A DNA stretch of 25,772 bases, from NCBI GenBank assembly GCA_902363135.1, contig CABIZF010000022.1:1-25772 (forward strand). Direction: 5' to 3'. Under the pieces are notes generated by a model. That model made no database searches and was not told the origin of the DNA. It saw only the letters and a list, made by a program, of their open reading frames with translations. The position numbers were made by a program, and so were the translations under genes. This DNA comes from Lachnospiraceae bacterium (GTDB lineage: Bacteria; Bacillota; Clostridia; Lachnospirales; Lachnospiraceae). This document shows positions 1-7,925 of this stretch, piece after piece (within the stretch, counting starts at the first letter, position 1; each line of letters starts with the position of its first letter).

Positions 1-94
1 CTCCCATCTGAAATACGATGTATTCAGATGGCTTATTAAAGTTACCCATTTTTACAATTCAAAAAAATTTTAAAATTCTCTTGACTGTTTATAG
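1..94 (+). mobile_element. Right end of a second, diverged IS110-family element (partial)
   Basis: This stretch matches the non-coding right end of the complete IS110 element further along. TTAAAGTTACCC at 36-47 corresponds to 7771-7782. TTGACT, four bases, then ATAG at 81-94 corresponds to 7828-7841. The distance between the two blocks differs, so this is a related but diverged copy. Its transposase would lie to the left, outside the window, in the plus orientation. A hairpin (CCATCTGAA with TTCAGATGG, about 5-31) has no counterpart in the other copy. The end is inferred from the last shared ATAG. The element stops about 12 bases before the stop codon of the neighbouring acetyltransferase gene. 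Confidence 0.6.
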
Positions 95-106
95 TTTGTC
101 ACCTCT

Positions 107-673
107 TTATTTTATCGCAGTGCAATTTGGGATATCTGCATCATCTGGAACAACTGCGTCGTTGCTAATTGTCACATTACTGCCAATTCGAACACGCTTT
201 CCAACCTTGGCATATGTACGCACCACTGAATTAGTGTAAATCAAATCAAAATCATCTACAGAACAGTCATGGTGGATTTCAACCCCTGGATTCAGCAGTA
301 CACCGTTACCTACTACAGAGCCATTTTGAACAGTTACATGATTCAGAAAAACGCAACCCCATCCGATTTTTGCATATGGACTTATATATGTGCTAGGATG
401 AACCAGATTTGGAAACTCATATCCGATTTTTACTGCTATATTATAAATACTCTCTCGGACACGATTATTCCCGATCGTGACAATCAGTTTTTTATATTCT
501 CCAAAAAGTGTCGGTAAATCCGAAGTATTTCCAATCACTTCTACTCCACATATTTCAGTGCCCCTTCCAAACCCATCATCTACAAAAGCACAGTCATAAT
601 TCAAAACCGCTGTTTCAGATACAACACGGCCAAATCCACCTGCACCCACTAACAGCAGTTTTTCTTTACACAT
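107..673 (-). CDS. PglD/NeuD-like sugar acetyltransferase
   Basis: This 188-residue protein has the two-part plan of the PglD/NeuD family. A small nucleotide-sugar-binding N-terminal domain contains a glycine-rich GAGGFGR turn (residues 11-17). A left-handed beta-helix of hexapeptide repeats follows from about residue 85 to 180 (HPSTYISPYAKIG, NGSVVGNGVLLNPG and similar). HHDC at about 134-137 places the usual catalytic His. Such enzymes transfer acetyl from acetyl-CoA to an amino or hydroxyl group of a UDP-sugar or surface sugar. The start overlaps the end of the CapE-type gene by eight bases, so the two are probably translationally coupled. The C-terminus ends at PNCTAIK, a few residues short of the usual family end, next to an IS110 right end. 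Slight trimming by the element is possible. The gene looks AT-richer than the housekeeping genes. The exact substrate is not known. Confidence 0.8.
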   Translation of the reverse strand: MCKEKLLLVGAGGFGRVVSETAVLNYDCAFVDDGFGRGTEICGVEVIGNTSDLPTLFGEYKKLIVTIGNNRVRESIYNIAVKIGYEFPNLVHPSTYISPYAKIGWGCVFLNHVTVQNGSVVGNGVLLNPGVEIHHDCSVDDFDLIYTNSVVRTYAKVGKRVRIGSNVTISNDAVVPDDADIPNCTAIK

Positions 674-1712
674 TTTGAATGCCTTTCAGTTCATTCTGAA
701 CATACTCGGTGGTCATAATCTTTTTCACAGTTCCTTCCACATCCAGACGATTCGTATTGTGGCTTGTGTAGGACTCATCTGCCATAGTATGTACTTCTCC
801 CTTGACCACAAACTTATCGTAGTTTAAATCGCGGTTGTCAGCAGCCACGCGGAAATAGTGACCCATATCCTCGCTGCGCAGACGCTCCTCACGAGTCATC
901 AGAGTCTCAAACAACTTTTCTCCATGACGAGTGCCAATGATATTCGTACCAGTGTCACCAAAAAGCTGCTGAACAGCCTTTGCCAGATCACCGATCGTAG
1001 AAGCATCAGACTTCTGGATGAACAAATCACCAGGATTTGCATGCTGGAAAGCGAACATAACCAAATCAACAGCTTCATCCAAATTCATCAGGAAACGTGT
1101 CATACTAGGATCAGTAATAGTAATTGGATTGCCTGCTTTAATCTGATCAATAAACAGAGGAATCACGCTTCCACGGCTACACATAACGTTACCATAGCGA
1201 GTACAGCAGATGGTGGTGCCACCACGTTCCGCAGCTACACGGGCATTGGCGTAAATAACGTGTTCCATCATAGCTTTAGAAATACCCATGGCATTGATTG
1301 GATAAGCCGCCTTATCAGTAGACAAGCAGACAACTCGCTTGACACCTGCGTCGATAGCAGCATGAAGCACATTATCGGTACCGATAATGTTGGTCTGGAC
1401 AGCCTGCATAGGGAAGAATTCACAGGAAGGTACCTGCTTCAGAGCCGCAGCATGGAAGATATAATCAACACCAGGCATAGCATCACGGATGGACTGAGGA
1501 TTACGGACATCTCCGATGTAGAATTTCACCTTTTTAGCTGCTTCTGGGTGTTTAGCCTGAAGCTCATGGCGCATATCATCCTGTTTCTTCTCGTCACGGG
1601 AGAAAATACGAATTTCCTTCAAATCAGAGTCCAAGAAATGCTTCAAAACCGTAGAACCAAAAGAACCAGTACCACCAGTGATCATAAGAGTTGCGTTATC
1701 AAATGTAGACAT
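666..1712 (-). CDS. capE: CapE-type UDP-N-acetylglucosamine 4,6-dehydratase/5-epimerase
   Basis: This 348-residue short-chain dehydrogenase belongs to the FlaA1/CapE group. The NAD(P) loop GGTGSFG is at residues 13-19, and STDKAAYPINAMGISK is at 131-146. The usual YxxxK pair is replaced by MxxxK (M142, K146), as known for CapE-type inverting dehydratases. In that family the product of UDP-GlcNAc is a 4-keto-6-deoxy UDP sugar that leads to N-acetyl-L-fucosamine. The later CapF and CapG steps are not in this window. The start at 1712 is preferred over an upstream one because AAGGAG sits eight bases before it. The gene lies 32 bases after ugd and overlaps the acetyltransferase, consistent with one operon. 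Family assignment is firm; the exact product is inferred. Confidence 0.88.
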   Translation of the reverse strand: MSTFDNATLMITGGTGSFGSTVLKHFLDSDLKEIRIFSRDEKKQDDMRHELQAKHPEAAKKVKFYIGDVRNPQSIRDAMPGVDYIFHAAALKQVPSCEFFPMQAVQTNIIGTDNVLHAAIDAGVKRVVCLSTDKAAYPINAMGISKAMMEHVIYANARVAAERGGTTICCTRYGNVMCSRGSVIPLFIDQIKAGNPITITDPSMTRFLMNLDEAVDLVMFAFQHANPGDLFIQKSDASTIGDLAKAVQQLFGDTGTNIIGTRHGEKLFETLMTREERLRSEDMGHYFRVAADNRDLNYDKFVVKGEVHTMADESYTSHNTNRLDVEGTVKKIMTTEYVQNELKGIQNV

Positions 1713-1744
1713 ATTTTTTTCTCCTTTTTTATTAATCATTTGTG

Positions 1745-2995
1745 TTAATCACGCTGAAAAATATCGCGTGTATAAACCTTATCCTTCACATCATCCAGGC
1801 ACTTGTCATATCGGTTAGCGATAATAGCCTGACTCTTTTTCTTGAACGCTTCCAAATCATTAACCACAACGCTGCCGAAGAACTTTTCACCATCTTTCAG
1901 CGTCGGCTCGTAAATGATGACCGTTGCACCTTTTGCCTTGATGCGCTTCATGACACCCTGAATGGAACTCTGGCGGAAGTTGTCACTATTACTCTTCATC
2001 GTCAGACGGTATACACCGACCACTGTTTCTTTTTCTTTACTCTCATCCCAGCTATCATTTGCTTCATAAGCACCAGCAATCTCAAGAACACGGTCAGCAA
2101 TGAAGTCCTTACGGGTTCTATTGCTCTCGACAATGGCTTCAATCAAATTCTCCGGCACATCAGCATAATTTGCAAGAAGCTGCTTGGTATCTTTCGGCAG
2201 GCAATATCCGCCATAGCCGAAGGACGGGTTATTGTAATGAGTGCCAATACGCGGATCGAGGCAAACACCATTGATGATTTGCTGGGTATTCAGGCCCTTC
2301 ATCTCGGCATAAGTATCCAGTTCGTTGAAATAGCTGACACGCAGAGCCAAGTAGGTGTTAGCGAACAGTTTAACAGCCTCAGCCTCGGTAAAGCCCATGA
2401 ACAGAGTATCGATATTCTCCTTAATAGCACCTTCCTGCAGAAGTTCTGCAAAAGTGTGTGCAGCCTTTACCAGACGAGCATTATCCACATCCGTACCGAC
2501 AATGATACGGGAAGGATAAAGGTTGTCGTACAGAGCCTTGCTCTCACGCAAGAATTCCGGGCTGAAGATGATATTGTCGCAATGATACTTCTCGCGGGCA
2601 CTTGCAGTGAAACCAACAGGAATCGTAGATTTAATAACCATGATAGCTTCCGGGTTATACTCAATAACTAGCTTGATTACAGCTTCTACCGCACTGGTGT
2701 CGAAAAAGTTCTTCTTGCTATCATAGTTGGTAGGTGCAGCAATTACCACGAAGTCAGCGTCGCTATATGCTTCCTTAGCATCCAGAGTTGCTGTCAGATC
2801 CAGCTCCTTTTCTGTCAGATACTTTTCGATGTATTCATCCTGAATCGGAGATTTTTTATTATTGATCAGTTCTACTTTTTCAGGAATAATGTCTACAGCG
2901 GTCACCTTGTGATGCTGAGATAACAGCGTCGCAATGGAAAGACCAACGTACCCGGTTCCGGCAACAGCAATCTTTAAATCCTTAAACTCTCTCAT
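1745..2995 (-). CDS. ugd: UDP-glucose 6-dehydrogenase
   Basis: This 416-residue enzyme oxidises UDP-glucose to UDP-glucuronate with two NAD+. The N-terminal Rossmann motif is GTGYVG (residues 13-18). The middle domain carries [14 protein letters not shown], and the catalytic cysteine lies in [10 protein letters not shown] (C265). The length fits the shorter single-chain UGDH group. The stop of the downstream-numbered epimerase gene is 21 bases away, and GAGGG precedes the start. Its product is the substrate of the adjacent UDP-glucuronate 4-epimerase, so the two probably act in sequence to supply UDP-GlcA and UDP-GalA for the polysaccharide. Confidence 0.95.
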   Translation of the reverse strand: MREFKDLKIAVAGTGYVGLSIATLLSQHHKVTAVDIIPEKVELINNKKSPIQDEYIEKYLTEKELDLTATLDAKEAYSDADFVVIAAPTNYDSKKNFFDTSAVEAVIKLVIEYNPEAIMVIKSTIPVGFTASAREKYHCDNIIFSPEFLRESKALYDNLYPSRIIVGTDVDNARLVKAAHTFAELLQEGAIKENIDTLFMGFTEAEAVKLFANTYLALRVSYFNELDTYAEMKGLNTQQIINGVCLDPRIGTHYNNPSFGYGGYCLPKDTKQLLANYADVPENLIEAIVESNRTRKDFIADRVLEIAGAYEANDSWDESKEKETVVGVYRLTMKSNSDNFRQSSIQGVMKRIKAKGATVIIYEPTLKDGEKFFGSVVVNDLEAFKKKSQAIIANRYDKCLDDVKDKVYTRDIFQRD

Positions 2996-3016
2996 TTCTC
3001 TGTCCCTCTAATTCTC

Positions 3017-4066
3017 TTATTTATAAAACTCTGCGTACCACTCAGCGAAGTTACGCAGACCAGTCCGCAGACTTGTGCTCGGCTTGTATCCGAAATCACG
3101 CTCCAGTGCGCTGGTATCTGCATAGGTCACAGGCACATCACCAGGCTGCATTGGAACCAGTTCCTTGTGTGCCTCGAAGTCGTAATCTTCCGGCAGAACC
3201 TTTGCACGAACCAGCTCCTCGGAAAGAATCTGCACGAAGTCCAGCAGGTTCTCTGGATTTTGATTGCCGATGTTGTAAACTGTATACGGCGGAATCGGCA
3301 GCCCATCTTCACCATTTTTCTTGTCCGGCGCCTTCTTCATCACACGAACAACGCCCTCAACAATATCGTCCACATAAGTAAAGTCACGCTTGCAGTTGCC
3401 GTAGTTGAAGATTTTGATGGTTTCACCCTTCACCAGCTTGTTGGTGAATCCGAAGTAAGCCATGTCCGGGCGACCTGCAGGACCGTACACTGTGAAGAAG
3501 CGCAGACCAGTGGAAGGAATGTTGTAGAGCTTGGAGTAGGCGTGTGCCATCAACTCATTGGATTTCTTAGTTGCCGCATAAAGGGAAACCGGATTGTCAA
3601 CCTTGTCATCCGTGCTGTACGGAACCTTTTTATTGGAACCGTAGACGGAAGAAGAAGAAGCATAAACCAGATGCTCCAGATTCTCACAGTGGCGGCATGC
3701 CTCCAAAATATTAAAGAAGCCAACCAAGTTAGATTCCACATAGGCATCCGGGTTGGTGATGGAGTAACGCACACCAGCCTGTGCCGCAAGGTTGACGACC
3801 ACAGACGGCTTGTACTTCTCAAACAACTCAGTAATCAACGCCTTGTCAGCGATGTTGCCTTTGACAAAAGTGAATGTGGGATACTTGTCCAGCTCATTCA
3901 GGCGGAATTCTTTCAGTGCTACATCATAGTAGGCATTCATGTTGTCGATGCCGATGACAGTAGCGGAAGGAGCCTCCTGATAGATTCGCTTCACAAGGTT
4001 TGAGCCGATAAAGCCGGCTGCACCTGTGACTAAAATCGTTTTATTATCTAAAGTAATTGTACTCAT
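3017..4066 (-). CDS. UDP-glucuronate 4-epimerase (extended SDR family)
   Basis: This 349-residue extended short-chain dehydrogenase has the NAD-binding loop GAAGFIG (residues 15-21), SSSSVYG before the active site and the catalytic YxxxK pair (Y163, K167). The conserved NMNAYYDVALK segment after the second beta strand, the RFFTVYGPAGRPDMA segment and the overall length are typical of CapI/LspL-type enzymes that convert UDP-glucuronate to UDP-galacturonate. It sits 19 bases after the sugar transferase gene and 21 bases before ugd, with GGAGG upstream of the start. Pairing with ugd supports the UDP-GlcA substrate over UDP-Glc or UDP-GlcNAc. That choice is inferred from sequence type and neighbours. 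Confidence 0.9.
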   Translation of the reverse strand: MSTITLDNKTILVTGAAGFIGSNLVKRIYQEAPSATVIGIDNMNAYYDVALKEFRLNELDKYPTFTFVKGNIADKALITELFEKYKPSVVVNLAAQAGVRYSITNPDAYVESNLVGFFNILEACRHCENLEHLVYASSSSVYGSNKKVPYSTDDKVDNPVSLYAATKKSNELMAHAYSKLYNIPSTGLRFFTVYGPAGRPDMAYFGFTNKLVKGETIKIFNYGNCKRDFTYVDDIVEGVVRVMKKAPDKKNGEDGLPIPPYTVYNIGNQNPENLLDFVQILSEELVRAKVLPEDYDFEAHKELVPMQPGDVPVTYADTSALERDFGYKPSTSLRTGLRNFAEWYAEFYK

Positions 4067-4085
4067 TTATATTCCTCCATATCCC

Positions 4086-5537
4086 CTACATCGACCCTTC
4101 CTTTTTAAACACCACCAGAACGGTCTTCAGCAGAATCTTCAGATCCAGCCAGATGCTCCACTCATTGATATAGCTTGCATCCAGCCGCACGACTTCCTCG
4201 AAGTCCAGCACATTGCTCCGGCCGTTTACCTGCCACATACCGGTGATGCCGGGCTTGGTCGCCAGTCTCATGCGGTGACGCGCCTCATAGAGCCGGACCT
4301 CTTCCTGTGTCGGCGGGCGGGTACCCACGAGGCTCATATCGCCCTTCAGCACATTATAGAACTGCGGAAACTCATCTAAAGAATACTTCCGGATAAACTC
4401 TCCGATACCGGTCGTCCTGTTGCCGTTCTCATCGATCTTGTTGCCGATGACACGCGGATCGAATTCCATCTTGAACATCAGGCCGTTGCCGATGCGGTTC
4501 TGGCTCATCAGCTCTTTCTTTCGTTCCTCTGCATCTAAATACATGCTCCGGAACTTGTAGAGCTTGAACGGCTTTCCGTTTTTACCGATCCGGGTCTGTG
4601 TGAAAAATACCGGTCCCGGGGATTCCTTCTTGATCCTCGGTGCAAGGAGTAGATACAGGATGCCGGTCAGGATACAGCCCGCGATCCCGCCTAAGATATC
4701 GAGCAGACGCTTTTCCAGCTGTGCCCTGATGGACATCGTATTCAGACTCATCGTAATGACCATGAGTCCTCCTACATTTCCCACTACCTGCTTTAAGCCG
4801 ATCAGATCCGCGGATTTGTCCAGATTGACGTGGACGGTCATACCCATTGCCGTCAGCTGATCGATGATATCCCGCGGAAACGGATCGTAGGCCGGTACCG
4901 CGATCAGTACCTCATCGACCCAGTTGCGCTTGACGTAGTCCTCGACCGTATCGTAGGTCGCCACGACCGGGATCCCTTCTACGGTCATTCCGACCTTATA
5001 GCCGTCATGGAATACCCAGGCCACCTTTTCATAATGTCCGTAATTGTATTTTTTCAGCTGCCCCCTGATCTCTGGCGCACGTTTCTCGCTGCTCAAAATC
5101 AGAAGGGAATTCCCGCTCTTTGCACCGGTACGCTGCCGGAGCACCTTTTTCCAGAGCACACGCACGATAAGCGTAAGGATGCAGTAGATCAGTCCCATGG
5201 AAAAAATCGTCACCCTGGAGTAGTCGTGTTCATCATGGATTGCAAACAAATAGGCGATCAGCACGAGAGTCAGAAGCACAGTATGCCGCACCGTCTTTGC
5301 CGCCTCGATCTGAGCGCCCCGCTTTAATACATTTTTCAGTGTGTCTAAAAATAACAGCAGGGCAAAATCAAGAAATAATACTACAATACTGAGATTGCGA
5401 TAGCTGTCTGCCGTGAACGGATTGTAAAACCCATGCCGCAGTATATAGGCCAGTGCCAGAGAAATCTCCAGACAGATCATATCCAGCAGGATAAAGTCCA
5501 GATGCTTTGCCCAGCCCTCTGCAGATCTTTCGTACAT
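4086..5537 (-). CDS. Undecaprenyl-phosphate sugar phosphotransferase (initiating EPS glycosyltransferase)
   Basis: This 483-residue polytopic protein belongs to the WbaP/CpsE polyprenyl glycosylphosphotransferase family. Four predicted helices occupy roughly residues 14-130. A CoA-binding-like cytoplasmic domain follows to about 270, then a re-entrant hydrophobic segment (RLLDILGGIAGCILTGI). The C-terminal bacterial sugar transferase domain shows KESPGPVFFTQTRIG, SLDEFPQFYNVLKGDMSLVG (386-405) and KPGITGMWQVNGRS (428-441). It moves a sugar-1-phosphate onto undecaprenyl phosphate at the membrane, the first committed step of repeat-unit assembly. The start is preceded by GGGAGG. It is the only glycosyltransferase visible here. 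Which sugar it transfers cannot be read from the sequence. Confidence 0.95.
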   Translation of the reverse strand: MYERSAEGWAKHLDFILLDMICLEISLALAYILRHGFYNPFTADSYRNLSIVVLFLDFALLLFLDTLKNVLKRGAQIEAAKTVRHTVLLTLVLIAYLFAIHDEHDYSRVTIFSMGLIYCILTLIVRVLWKKVLRQRTGAKSGNSLLILSSEKRAPEIRGQLKKYNYGHYEKVAWVFHDGYKVGMTVEGIPVVATYDTVEDYVKRNWVDEVLIAVPAYDPFPRDIIDQLTAMGMTVHVNLDKSADLIGLKQVVGNVGGLMVITMSLNTMSIRAQLEKRLLDILGGIAGCILTGILYLLLAPRIKKESPGPVFFTQTRIGKNGKPFKLYKFRSMYLDAEERKKELMSQNRIGNGLMFKMEFDPRVIGNKIDENGNRTTGIGEFIRKYSLDEFPQFYNVLKGDMSLVGTRPPTQEEVRLYEARHRMRLATKPGITGMWQVNGRSNVLDFEEVVRLDASYINEWSIWLDLKILLKTVLVVFKKEGSM

Positions 5538-5574
5538 ATGCGGTTACCTCCCTCTCCAGATTTTCTCCCTTCTC

Positions 5575-6273
5575 TTATTCCTCCGGGATATCCTCCCGCC
5601 CGATCAGCACATAAATATCGACATCCTCCGGCTTCTCGTCTCCGTCCGACATCTCGAAGCCTTCGCTGAATGTATCATAGTGCACATCTGCGTTTTTAAA
5701 TATCTCCTGCAGATGGTCTGCCAACTTCCGACGGCTTTTCTTTATGTAGATCCGGGTCTGCTCTTTTGTGGAACCGGTATAGCTGGCTGTCGAGACATGC
5801 CCGTAGCCGTCTTTGGTGAGCTCCTGCTTCCATGCGCCTGCGACGCCTGCCTTTCCGCTGGCATTGAGCAGCAGCACGTGTGCATTTTTCTCTGCTGCGG
5901 AAAGCAGCTCGGATTCACTCTCTGTCTCGGTCTCCGTTTCGGACTCGGTTTCTGTCTCTTTTGCCTTTTCTGTGGTCGTCTCCTCCTTTGTATCGAGGAT
6001 CGCTTCCGCCGTCTTTTTTCCCGTCATGGGCTTTTCGGTCTCTTTTGCGTCCCCGGTCTCTGATTCGGATTCCATCTCCGTCTCCCGAATTGGGCGAACG
6101 TACTCGGTCTCCTTCGACTGAAGCTGCAAAAGTTCTTCCTGGTATGCCTTCTTCTGCTCCCTTCTCGTATATACAAGAAATACGAGGCAGGCTGCCAGCG
6201 CCACGACTGCGACTATATATAGAACCATTTTCCATGGATTTCTTTCATAATTCAAGTTTTGCTTTTTTGCCAT
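5575..6273 (-). CDS. Membrane-anchored LytR_C-domain protein
   Basis: This 232-residue protein has a short basic N-terminus, one membrane helix (about 16-35), a Glu/Thr/Ser-rich linker (about 60-125) and a C-terminal LytR_C-like domain starting at HVLLLNASGKAGVA (132-145). LytR_C domains are usually fused to LCP ligases. Here the domain stands alone in the same operon as an LCP protein, so it may act with it in attaching polymer to the wall. I chose the start at 6273, MAKKQN. The frame stays open upstream for another 70 codons, but that part is IS110 DNA. No Shine-Dalgarno sequence precedes the start now. A well-placed GGAG would be present if the element were absent, so expression is probably impaired by the insertion. 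Confidence 0.75.
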   Translation of the reverse strand: MAKKQNLNYERNPWKMVLYIVAVVALAACLVFLVYTRREQKKAYQEELLQLQSKETEYVRPIRETEMESESETGDAKETEKPMTGKKTAEAILDTKEETTTEKAKETETESETETETESESELLSAAEKNAHVLLLNASGKAGVAGAWKQELTKDGYGHVSTASYTGSTKEQTRIYIKKSRRKLADHLQEIFKNADVHYDTFSEGFEMSDGDEKPEDVDIYVLIGREDIPEE

Positions 6274-6289
6274 ATAATTCTTGTATGAT

Positions 6290-6548
6290 GTTATTAGAAG
6301 CAAAAACAACATACTTCCTTTCTTTTTTTTGTTTCGTGGTTTAATACATTCAGATACTGTGACTTTTGATTTTTTTCTGTAGCTTTGACTACTCAACAGG
6401 AGTGTATTGCCATCTCTTTTATCTGAATTGTTTATTAGCTGGATGTTGCCAGAGCGTTTGCTCAGAGTACTTATTTCAATCAAGTCTACGATGATAATTG
6501 TTGGTGGATACCACGGTATCAGACTTTATGAAAGGGAGGTACAACCTC
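6290..6548 (+). ncRNA. Candidate bridge-RNA region of the IS110 element
   Basis: In the IS110 subgroup the guide (bridge) RNA is encoded in the non-coding left end, before the recombinase gene. This 260-base stretch is the matching place. It contains small hairpins that could be part of such an RNA, for example GAGC-GTTT-GCTC near 6454 and GATACC-AC-GGTATC near 6517. I could not identify the two target- and donor-binding loops or the RNA ends by eye. The location follows family knowledge; the extent is approximate. Confidence 0.35.
6536..6548 (+). promoter_or_regulatory. Hairpin covering the transposase ribosome site
   Basis: GAGGT at 6536-6540 and ACCTC at 6544-6548 form a five-base-pair stem with an ACA loop. 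The stem buries the GGGAGG Shine-Dalgarno sequence directly before the transposase start. Ribosome-site sequestration of this type is known to limit transposase translation in other insertion sequences. Here it is inferred from the sequence. Confidence 0.45.
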
Positions 6549-7715
6549 ATGATTTACGTCGGCATTGATATTGCCAAACTTAACCATTTCGCCGCTGCGA
6601 TTTCTTCCGACGGCGAGATACTCATTGAGCCGTTCAAATTCACAAATGACTATGATGGCTTCTATCTGCTGCTTTCTAAACTGGCACCACTTGACCAGAA
6701 CAGCATCATCATAGGTCTTGAGTCAACGGCACACTATGGTGACAACCTTGTTCGTTTTCTTATCGGCAAGGACTTTAAAGTGTGTGTTCTAAACCCGATT
6801 CAGACTTCTTCTATGCGTAAAAATAATGTACGCAAGACTAAGACTGATAAAGTCGACACGTTTGTTATTGCTAAAACCCTTATGATGCAGGACTCCTTAC
6901 GGTTCTTGACCCTGGATGATCTGGATTATATTGAACTCAAAGAGCTCGGCAGATTCCGTCAGAAACTGGTGAAGCAGCGTACCCGTTTAAAAATACAGCT
7001 GACTTCTTATGTGGATCAGGTTTTCCCTGAACTACAGTATTTCTTCAAATCTGGACTGCATCAGAATTCTGTCTATGCCCTCCTTAAAGAGGCTCCGACA
7101 CCAACTGCCATTGCTTCTGTGCATATGACCCATCTTGCTCACCTTCTCGAAGTTGCTTCCCACGGCCATTTCGGTAAGGAGAAAGCCAGAGAATTAAGAG
7201 TTCTCGCACAGAAATCTGTCGGGGTCAACGACAGTTCTTTATCTATTCAGATAACTCACACCATTGAACAGATTGAGTTACTGGATAGTCAATTGTTTCA
7301 CACAGAGCTTGAAATGGCAAATCTTGTCACCTGCCTGCACTCTGTGATTATGACCATTCCCGGAATTGGTTTCATCAATGGCGGGATGATCCTTGGTGAG
7401 ATTGGTGATATACACCGTTTCTCAGAACCAAAGAAACTGCTTGCGTTCGCCGGACTGGATCCATCGGTTCATCAGTCTGGTAATTTCCAGGCACAGAGAA
7501 CCAGAATGTCCAAGCGAGGTTCAAGGATATTACGCTATGCCCTTATAAATGCAGCTCACAATGTTGTTAAAAACAACGCTACTTTCAAGGCTTATTATGA
7601 CGCCAAGAAAGCTGAAGGCCGAACCCACTACAATACCCTTGGACATTGTGCCGGCAAGCTTGTCAGAGTCATCTGGAAGATGCTCACTGACGAAGTAGAA
7701 TTTAACCTCGAATAA
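6549..7715 (+). CDS. IS110-family DEDD transposase
   Basis: This 388-residue recombinase has an N-terminal RuvC-like domain with acidic residues D7 (YVGIDIAK), E58 (GLESTAHY), D100 and D103 ([10 protein letters not shown]). A long helical linker follows. The C-terminal Tnp domain contains a helix-hairpin-helix-like [11 protein letters not shown] (269-279), and [13 protein letters not shown] with the serine region (306-310) expected for the nucleophile. The frame is intact. The start at 6549 is preceded by GGGAGG nine bases away. Alternative upstream starts at 6498 and 6528 lack such a site. It would excise and insert the element under bridge-RNA guidance. All expected catalytic residues are present, so the copy is probably active or recently so. 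Confidence 0.95.
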   Translation: MIYVGIDIAKLNHFAAAISSDGEILIEPFKFTNDYDGFYLLLSKLAPLDQNSIIIGLESTAHYGDNLVRFLIGKDFKVCVLNPIQTSSMRKNNVRKTKTDKVDTFVIAKTLMMQDSLRFLTLDDLDYIELKELGRFRQKLVKQRTRLKIQLTSYVDQVFPELQYFFKSGLHQNSVYALLKEAPTPTAIASVHMTHLAHLLEVASHGHFGKEKARELRVLAQKSVGVNDSSLSIQITHTIEQIELLDSQLFHTELEMANLVTCLHSVIMTIPGIGFINGGMILGEIGDIHRFSEPKKLLAFAGLDPSVHQSGNFQAQRTRMSKRGSRILRYALINAAHNVVKNNATFKAYYDAKKAEGRTHYNTLGHCAGKLVRVIWKMLTDEVEFNLE

Positions 7716-7885
7716 GAGGTCTGCATACCATAATCAATAGATTTTGAAAAAGGGCTTTTAGGGAGCTTTGTTAAAGTTACCCTTTTTTACACGAAACAAA
7801 AAAACTGAATTTCTGGCTAATTTATACTTGACTTTTCATAGCTGGTCTCCCCACATTATCTGTCATGCTGCAAATGTTAAGAATC

Positions 7886-7918
7886 GGCACCGGCAGGGTC
7901 TTACGGCCCTGTCGTGCC
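7886..7918 (-). terminator. Hairpin after the secreted-protein gene
   Basis: GGCACCGGCAGGG and CCCTGTCGTGCC form an almost perfect stem just downstream of the stop of the 231-residue secreted protein. Only a weak T-rich stretch (GATTCTT) follows on the minus strand. It may be a leaky terminator or an mRNA-stabilising hairpin that separates regulatory genes from the assembly genes of the operon. Confidence 0.5.
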
Positions 7919-7925
7919 TGCAGTA

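Larger units (their letters stand above)
6274..7841 (+). mobile_element. IS110-family insertion sequence, complete
   Basis: The element consists of a left non-coding region of about 275 bases, a DEDD transposase gene and a right non-coding region of about 126 bases. Its right end (TTAAAGTTACCC at 7771, TTGACT at 7828, ATAG at 7838) recurs at the left edge of the window, which fixes the right boundary to within a few bases. The left boundary is inferred from the point where the host gene starts. As usual for this family, I see no long terminal inverted repeats or target duplication beyond a possible dinucleotide core. It lies opposite to the polysaccharide operon that it interrupts. Confidence 0.75.

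Noticed and set aside
858..1748. Long plus-strand frames opposite capE, ugd, the epimerase, parC, parE, topB and asd
   Set aside because: They mirror codon bias of well-recognised minus-strand genes, lack ribosome sites and encode no known domains.
6274..6483. A 70-residue N-terminal extension of the LytR_C-domain protein
   Set aside because: The extra codons lie in IS110 left-end DNA, start with TTG and encode no recognisable domain. The membrane protein has a natural start at 6273.
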